From the NCBI GenBank assembly GCA_008501785.1, contig QQUD01000103.1:1-10476 (forward strand): 10,476 nt of DNA, read 5' to 3'. The notes beneath the pieces are model-generated. The model worked only from the letters and a program-made list of their open reading frames with translations, searched no databases and was not told the DNA's origin. The position numbers and the translations under genes were made by a program. The first letter of the stretch is position 1. The number at the start of each line of letters is the position of its first letter. Positions 7,101 through 10,476 of the stretch are shown in pieces. This stretch comes from Chloroflexota bacterium (GTDB lineage: Bacteria; Chloroflexota; Anaerolineae; Promineifilales; Promineifilaceae).

Positions 7101-8333
7101 CCGCTGCCAGTTCCACCACAATCCTAACAACACGCCTACCAGCAGCGTAATCAGTAAAAACAAGCCCGTGCGCACCATGCCCGATTCCAGGAACGAGGAA
7201 ACACAAACTGAGTTTGTTGCGCGTCCAATGAATAGCTGAAAGGCAGACATCGTTTCCTGGCCTTCAACCATGCAAGTATTGAGCGTGTAATCGCGGGGGT
7301 CCCATCCCAGCATGGCCACCAGCAGTGGCGAGGCCATCGGCAGCACAATGCTGGTAAACAGCACAATAAAATCAAATTCAGGGTACCGGTCCAGCTTAGA
7401 TCGGGCGGCGTTAGCAGTCATGAAGAGTCCGGCACTGAGCACGCCAACGCCAATCACCATTACCCAGCGTAAGGTTTGATCGAGTGGTGAAATGATTTCT
7501 TCGGAAACGGCCGTTTCTTCCGTCGGATCCGCTGCAAAAGGCTCTGTGCCATCCTCCGCTTCCGTTGCGGCCGTATCTCCATTGGGAGCCAGTGTGTGAC
7601 CGACAAAACCACCCCCAATCATCAACAACCCCAACGCCACAACAAACATCGGTGTGCGCAATTTGGGCAGAGTAGGTCGAATCCAATCTGGTAAGCCAAT
7701 ACGGGTTAGCAGTCGAATGACCAAAAAGCTGCCAAAAATTGCTGTGTAAATGAAGGAGACTTCTTTGGTGGCAAACATGAGCGCCATGCCAGCGGCAAAC
7801 CACCACAAATATTTATCCTTCTGCTCACGCAGGTAAAACATGATAGCAATGAAGATAATCAGCGCCCACATAATAACTGGAATGTCGTGGCGAATGTAAC
7901 GGCCATAATAAGTCAAATACGGCGAAATCAAAAAGATGAAACTGGTGACAATCGCCCCTTCACGTCCCAACCAGCGGCGCAAAAAGTAGGGGATAGCAAC
8001 CAGCATCACGCTCAGCAGCGCAATCGGCACACGGGAGGCAAAGTCGTTGTCGCCAAACATCCAGTAGGAAACGGCCGTAATATGAAACAGCAGCGGCCCA
8101 TGCATCAATGGCGTATGGCTAAACCCTTGCCCGTCGTAAAATTGGTAGGAAAACTGGGTGTGCAAGCTCTCGTCATGGCTCATCACCCGTGACCCTAAAT
8201 CAAAAAATCGGGTCACAATCGCCAAAATGATGAAGGCGATATAAATTGCTTTTTCCCAATCAATGCTCATCACAGCCAAGACTGGTTGGGAAAGAAAATC
8301 TCGTTTTGGTTCTGGTGTTGTCAATTCACTCAT
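4197..8333 (-). CDS. Agl23/TIGR03663-like GT-C membrane glycosyltransferase fused to an NHL β-propeller and acidic tail
   Basis: A 1378-residue protein. The N-terminal half has about 17-18 hydrophobic segments. After the first (about 29-44) comes SHDESLHTQF with Asp54-Glu55, the acidic pair placed as in GT-C enzymes that use lipid-phosphate sugars, followed by FYDGQGFSHTPLMHGPLLFH. This region matches my knowledge of TIGR03663 (flippase-associated Agl23). A loop at about 250-285 is acidic and disordered-looking. A non-membrane domain begins near WPFTWYLRD (about 860). Residues about 1035-1315 hold six NHL-type repeats, for example GRIFVADSGNARIQVF, VYVADTWNHRVQKF and YIYIADSANNRLLKF, enough for one six-bladed propeller. 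The last 61 residues contain 28 Asp/Glu. The frame extends to a TTG at 8369, but the ATG at 8333 is preferred: it is 7 nt after the anti-sigma stop and preceded by gagagaact. The likely role is envelope glycosylation or polysaccharide assembly; donor and acceptor are unknown. Confidence 0.75.
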   Translation of the reverse strand: MSELTTPEPKRDFLSQPVLAVMSIDWEKAIYIAFIILAIVTRFFDLGSRVMSHDESLHTQFSYQFYDGQGFSHTPLMHGPLLFHITAVSYWMFGDNDFASRVPIALLSVMLVAIPYFLRRWLGREGAIVTSFIFLISPYLTYYGRYIRHDIPVIMWALIIFIAIMFYLREQKDKYLWWFAAGMALMFATKEVSFIYTAIFGSFLVIRLLTRIGLPDWIRPTLPKLRTPMFVVALGLLMIGGGFVGHTLAPNGDTAATEAEDGTEPFAADPTEETAVSEEIISPLDQTLRWVMVIGVGVLSAGLFMTANAARSKLDRYPEFDFIVLFTSIVLPMASPLLVAMLGWDPRDYTLNTCMVEGQETMSAFQLFIGRATNSVCVSSFLESGMVRTGLFLLITLLVGVLLGLWWNWQRYAVIAAIFHTIFFILYTSVFTNLPGWTSGMIGSLGYWLEQQAVQRGNQPEFYYFVVVPLYEFLSLIFALAAIRLWTKKQRLNSVLGYWLSLIVLSLLGYSLGNWFFNRLNEFGAVPNTFYGLLIAGLTLGIGILVWFFLIRSRMLDAQNETALIDYLSPYLDDAGLELLCNQLDVDPAELEGVTTEERIGDLVLFYSEDGRFSKLTTTLRSNWSKLMAASTFGDNVPRKFNFSQQRTVLPSLDMNEMVDFIPFIVWWLILTWVAYTVAGEKMPWLSTHFVIPMAMLSGWYFQEKIKEAGGIRPLFVKSNLIYLTITVVGIVAAAMALGPLLLGQVQFGDQTQQNLAQIGRFFGGLLTVGVLFYFREQLRASISRASSSTLTALGVFVVLSLLTIRFTYMANFQNADYATEYMVYAHGAPAAKSVVMNQVEELSMRLNGDKTMKVAFGGSGVAWPFTWYLRDYPNRNYFAENASSNLTEFPIVIVGRSQMENVDRLLKNTHEYTTHTYLWWPMEEYRQITWNAILGDPQALPEQRRGLGDAAVRQALWDIFFYRDYSSYSQVFGSQLTTGEWPLRDDLRLYIRRDVLATLWDYGVGAINAPTIVDPYAEGELFLTPSLVINELGVPGANEGELAGPRNVAVTEDGRIFVADSGNARIQVFEANGELITAWGSFGTEPGQFNEPWDLAVDDQFVYVADTWNHRVQKFTHDGELVGVFGSSGSQADAPETEGLGFFFGPRDVMLYGDDQLLVTDTGNHRIQVLDRNGNFITQIGSQGGSLGQMFEPVGLTGGQNGDVFLVDTWNSRVQQFTGDLFAYNEWQVNAWAGNSINNKPYIASDRDGRLYVTDPEGYRILIFNVQGEYLGRFGTFGTDVDSFGLPNGIFIDSEDYIYIADSANNRLLKFDPIFPAPPETAVEGEPVEQEAMESDEAVEDEAVEEEVSEEKMEDITSDEETADEEESEVRPTPTEE

Positions 8334-8340
8334 AGTTCTC

Positions 8341-8871
8341 TCAATTTGAAAATGTTGATAACGCCGCAATCGGTGTGGGGTTAGGTGGAGGGGTGGCGTT
8401 GAAGTCAGGCGCTGGGTTTTCAGAAACGGCCGTTACAGTTGGTTCAGCCGTTGCTTTCACAGTCGTTGCTGTGTTGGTTATTGTTGGTTCTGACGTGTAC
8501 GTAGCTGTAATGGCTACAAATGTCGGCAGCGGCATCAAGTTGCGGTTTTGATTCGATTCGTACCAGCCGAAACCGCCAATCAGTAAAATGAGCATTACGC
8601 AAACCGATGCTAACTGCCGCTGCCAGGAAAAGTTAAAGGCGGGGCGTTGTTTTTGGGTGGGGAGGGTGGGCATGAGTTGGCGTAAACGGCCGTTATCCGG
8701 CTGCGTTACACTGCTCAACGTGCCGCGCAGCAAACGTCCCACCGCTTTCTCCGACGCCAGCGCCGCCTCACAATCCGCACAATGCGCCACATGCAGCTCA
8801 ACCTCGCGCCGCTCACGCCGTGGCAGCAAATCCAATACATAATCGCCTAATTTTGTGTTGATGTGAATCAT
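8341..8871 (-). CDS. Membrane-anchored zinc-finger anti-sigma factor
   Basis: A 176-residue single-span protein. The cytoplasmic N-terminus carries the ZAS zinc motif H-x3-C-x2-C (His27, Cys31, Cys34; HVAHCADC), known to bind and hold ECF sigma factors. One transmembrane helix is at about 87-104 (LASVCVMLILLIGGFGWY). The outer part, about 105-176, is rich in Thr, Pro and Ala, a linker-like or wall-spanning segment with no recognisable sensor domain. It follows the sigma factor by 72 bp on the same strand, the classic sigma/anti-sigma order. Its stop is 7 nt before the start of the GT-C gene, so the two are probably co-translated. The signal sensed is unknown. No strong Shine-Dalgarno is seen before ATG (gactacgagactaat). 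Confidence 0.85.
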   Translation of the reverse strand: MIHINTKLGDYVLDLLPRRERREVELHVAHCADCEAALASEKAVGRLLRGTLSSVTQPDNGRLRQLMPTLPTQKQRPAFNFSWQRQLASVCVMLILLIGGFGWYESNQNRNLMPLPTFVAITATYTSEPTITNTATTVKATAEPTVTAVSENPAPDFNATPPPNPTPIAALSTFSN

Positions 8872-8943
8872 ATTAGTCTCGTAGTCGTTAAGTCTTTAGT
8901 CTTGTCGCAATCTTCCCACTATTCACTACTCACTACTCACTTT
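8872..8943. repeat. Intergenic tandem words between sigma and anti-sigma genes
   Basis: This 72-bp gap contains repeated agtc words (tagtctcgtagtcgttaagt, then ctttagtc) at about 8874-8901, and a tandem ctattcactactcactactcac at 8921-8942. No convincing hairpin, promoter or Shine-Dalgarno could be assigned. It resembles in style the word-repeat composition of the other intergenic gaps. Confidence 0.45.
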
Positions 8944-9543
8944 TTACCATTCAACCTCTGCCAACAACTCCCGTAACGCCTTATGTGCTAACCGCATCCG
9001 CGATTCGGCCGTTTTGGTCGGGATGTTCAGGATTTCGCCAATTTCGGCATAAGTGAGGCCGTCGTAGTAGCGGAGAACGGCCGTTTCTCTCAATTTCGTT
9101 GATAACTGCTGCAACGCTTGCCAAACCTGCTGCTGCTTTTCTGAAAGATGTGATACCTCATCTGGTGCGGGTGTGTCTTTGTCAGTTATATCGCCATTTG
9201 TTAGCTGGTTAATTGAAAATGTAGGCAGCCATTTGCGCCGCCGCTTGTTGCGACACCTGCTGACTGCAATTTGGTACAGCCACGTTTTAAAAGCCGACTT
9301 ATTCGCATCATATCGAGCTAGACTGCGAAAAGCGTACTCAAAACTATCTTGTAAAACTTCTTCCGCATCTTCCTTGTTCTGCAACAAGCTGTAACAAAGC
9401 CTGTAAATCATCCCTGCATACATGTTATACAGCGCCACATACGCCGTATCCTCACCAGCAAGGCAGCGATTAATCAAGGAATGATTTTGCTCATCTGCGT
9501 AGGTAGGAACAGGTCCCACTAAATTTAGTACGCTATTTTCCAT
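8944..9543 (-). CDS. ECF-family RNA polymerase sigma factor
   Basis: A 199-residue sigma-70-family protein with only regions 2 and 4. Region 2 is at about 35-104, with the region 2.2 motif DAEEVLQDSFEYAFRSLARY (59-78), then AFKTWLYQIAVSRCRNKRRRKW (84-105), which binds the -10 element. A Thr/Asp-rich linker follows (106-135). Region 4 is at about 140-194, with the helix-turn-helix GLTYAEIGEILNIPTKTAES (162-181) that contacts the -35. The length is normal for the family. The next gene down is its ZAS anti-sigma factor, implying release on an envelope signal. No Shine-Dalgarno is seen; tandem TTTGCAC-type repeats occupy the leader. Its target promoter motif cannot be read from this window. Confidence 0.92.
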   Translation of the reverse strand: MENSVLNLVGPVPTYADEQNHSLINRCLAGEDTAYVALYNMYAGMIYRLCYSLLQNKEDAEEVLQDSFEYAFRSLARYDANKSAFKTWLYQIAVSRCRNKRRRKWLPTFSINQLTNGDITDKDTPAPDEVSHLSEKQQQVWQALQQLSTKLRETAVLRYYDGLTYAEIGEILNIPTKTAESRMRLAHKALRELLAEVEW

Positions 9544-9552
9544 AAGTTATTG

Positions 9553-9583
9553 GGTGCAAAGGTGCAAGGTGCAAAGTGCAAAG
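9553..9583. repeat. Four tandem GGTGCAAA-type direct repeats upstream of the sigma factor gene
   Basis: Four 7-8 bp copies lie head to tail: GGTGCAAA (9553), GGTGCAA (9561), GGTGCAAA (9568) and GTGCAAAG (9576). They begin nine bases upstream of the sigma factor ATG, where a Shine-Dalgarno would be expected. Further related words (cttgccc at 9601 and 9614) continue to the end of the upstream gene and could pair weakly with them. Confidence 0.6.
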
Positions 9584-9624
9584 TAGGAAAAGAATTCATC
9601 CTTGCCCCTGCTCCTTGCCCCTTG

Positions 9625-10476
9625 CTACTTTTCCATAATATCGGCACGTAGCCATAAAATAATGCGTGATTCTGGCGTGATGGCGTTTGATTCTTGAAAG
9701 AACCACCAGCGCAGCATATCCATCAGTGGCGTTTGACTGCCTGTGTTGAGCGATTCGGGTTCTGTGCTGATGAAGCCATAATCACCACCCATATAATCGC
9801 TGCCCAGTGCTAAATCTGCACCAACCGGCGTGATAATCACATCATGAGGGGTGCCAACGGGCAACGCTTTACTAAATTGTACCCCATCCACGTCGCGTAA
9901 ATACCAGTGCAAAACGGGTGAATCAACGCTAGAGAACACATCTAAATTTTCAATAGAGTTTGCGGCTTGTTCAGCTACTTCCTCAATAACTGGCAGCAAA
10001 AATAGCACATCGCTGTTGGTCCCTTCTGTTACCCAGCGTTCGCGCGGATCGTTGGCACTGTGATGTGCCAGCCACCAGCCGGTGCCCCAGTTGAAAAAGA
10101 CAAAAAATGCCAGTAATCCTAGCAGCGTGCCTTGATAAACAGACTTCACATCCCAGGACAAAACAAAATACAAAAGTGTGAAGCCAAACGCGAAGGCGAA
10201 TAAAATTATCCACACGTTTTCTAGTTTTTCTGGTTCAAATGGGAACCGACGTACATATCGGGCTAAATTGACCAATGCCAAAATCAACACGAGAAATGTG
10301 CCGGACCCAACCAACCAACCGGTATGGTTCATTTTTTCTGCCAAAAGCTCGTTGGCAAATAAGCCAATCATCAAAAATCCAGGCAGCGTCAGCAAAACGG
10401 CGTTGTTCATTGCGCCGCGCTGCACGAGTATCAGCCCTAAAATGGCGGCAATCCAAAAAATGCCAAATAAAGCCGT
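9625..10476 (-). CDS. Multispan membrane protein, C-terminal part (GT-C/GT39-like candidate), runs off window
   Basis: The frame is open to the right edge, so 283 C-terminal residues are visible; the GTG at 10425 is internal, because a hydrophobic helix (TALFGIFWIAAILGLILV) precedes it in frame. Five transmembrane segments are followed by a soluble domain of about 140 residues containing SPVLHWYLRDVDGVQF, HDVIITPVG and, near the end, MLRWWFFQES and SRIILWLRADIMEK. The membrane bundle followed by W-Y-L-R-D matches the arrangement in the large Agl23-like protein of this window (FTWYLRD), so I infer a second GT-C glycosyltransferase-type protein. The catalytic N-terminus is outside the window, so this stays tentative. 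It is followed after 81 bp by the sigma factor on the same strand. Confidence 0.6.
   Translation of the reverse strand, partial: TALFGIFWIAAILGLILVQRGAMNNAVLLTLPGFLMIGLFANELLAEKMNHTGWLVGSGTFLVLILALVNLARYVRRFPFEPEKLENVWIILFAFAFGFTLLYFVLSWDVKSVYQGTLLGLLAFFVFFNWGTGWWLAHHSANDPRERWVTEGTNSDVLFLLPVIEEVAEQAANSIENLDVFSSVDSPVLHWYLRDVDGVQFSKALPVGTPHDVIITPVGADLALGSDYMGGDYGFISTEPESLNTGSQTPLMDMLRWWFFQESNAITPESRIILWLRADIMEK

Larger units (their letters stand above)
772..9084. repeat. Dispersed highly iterated palindrome ACGGCCGT (15 exact copies)
   Basis: Exact copies start at 772, 2499, 2956, 3227, 3941, 4363, 4581, 5166, 6191, 6498, 7507, 8071, 8426, 8686 and 9077 (counted by eye). All are inside coding regions, spread over six genes. 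One-mismatch relatives occur at 962 and 6051 (ACGGCCGA), 1433 and 7567 (GCGGCCGT), and 9005 (TCGGCCGT). Fourteen of the 15 exact copies are preceded by A on the plus strand. Confidence 0.9.

Noticed and set aside
10423..10425. GTG as start of the rightmost membrane protein
   Set aside because: The frame stays open for 17 more codons to the window edge and these encode part of a hydrophobic helix, so the true start is outside the window.

Overview
The window reads like a mid-GC bacterial chromosome segment, most likely from the Chloroflexota (an Anaerolineae- or Caldilineae-like lineage). This is an inference from two things: an Agl23/TIGR03663-type multispan GT-C protein fused to NHL repeats, and the overall gene style. 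No rRNA or other marker gene is present to confirm it. There are no tRNA or rRNA genes, CRISPR arrays, transposases or phage genes.

Layout. (1) 1-1282, + strand: the C-terminal two thirds of an acetyl-CoA synthetase whose 5' part is cut by the window edge and looks frame-disrupted near 95-105. (2) 1283-1401: a convergent gap holding a 30-bp-arm hairpin made of tandem 10-mers. (3) 1402-2607, - strand: a BtrH_N/DUF4872-like protein that seems to have lost the catalytic Cys and His of that fold. (4) 2623-2726: an 8-bp tandem repeat and its inverted counterpart. (5) 2714-3592, - strand: an AraC-type regulator with a GyrI-like ligand-binding domain, divergent from (6) 3779-4144, + strand: a small VOC/glyoxalase-fold protein. 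(7) 4150-4183: a perfect 34-bp palindrome between convergent genes. (8) 4197-10476, - strand: an apparent operon, read from the right edge as a partial multispan membrane protein, an ECF sigma factor, a membrane-anchored zinc-finger anti-sigma factor, and a 1378-residue GT-C/Agl23-like protein ending in a six-bladed NHL propeller and a very acidic tail.

The genes of block 8 suggest a cell-envelope module. The sigma/anti-sigma pair would sense an envelope signal and control the lipid-linked-sugar glycosyltransferase-like proteins encoded beside it. The anti-sigma stop and the GT-C start are only 7 nt apart, so at least these two are probably translationally coupled. The AraC-GyrI/VOC pair is a typical divergent regulator-target arrangement for a small-molecule response.

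The strongest signal that no single gene explains is at DNA level. The palindrome ACGGCCGT occurs 15 times in 10.5 kb, against about 0.16 expected for a random 8-mer. Every copy is inside a coding region, in six different genes, and all three codon phases are used (Arg-Pro, Gly-Arg and Thr-Ala-Val). This behaves like a highly iterated palindrome comparable in style to cyanobacterial HIP1. In addition, the A-rich flank lies on the same strand at nearly every copy. A second pattern is that most intergenic gaps carry a dyad or tandem array built from short repeated words, each gap with a different sequence.
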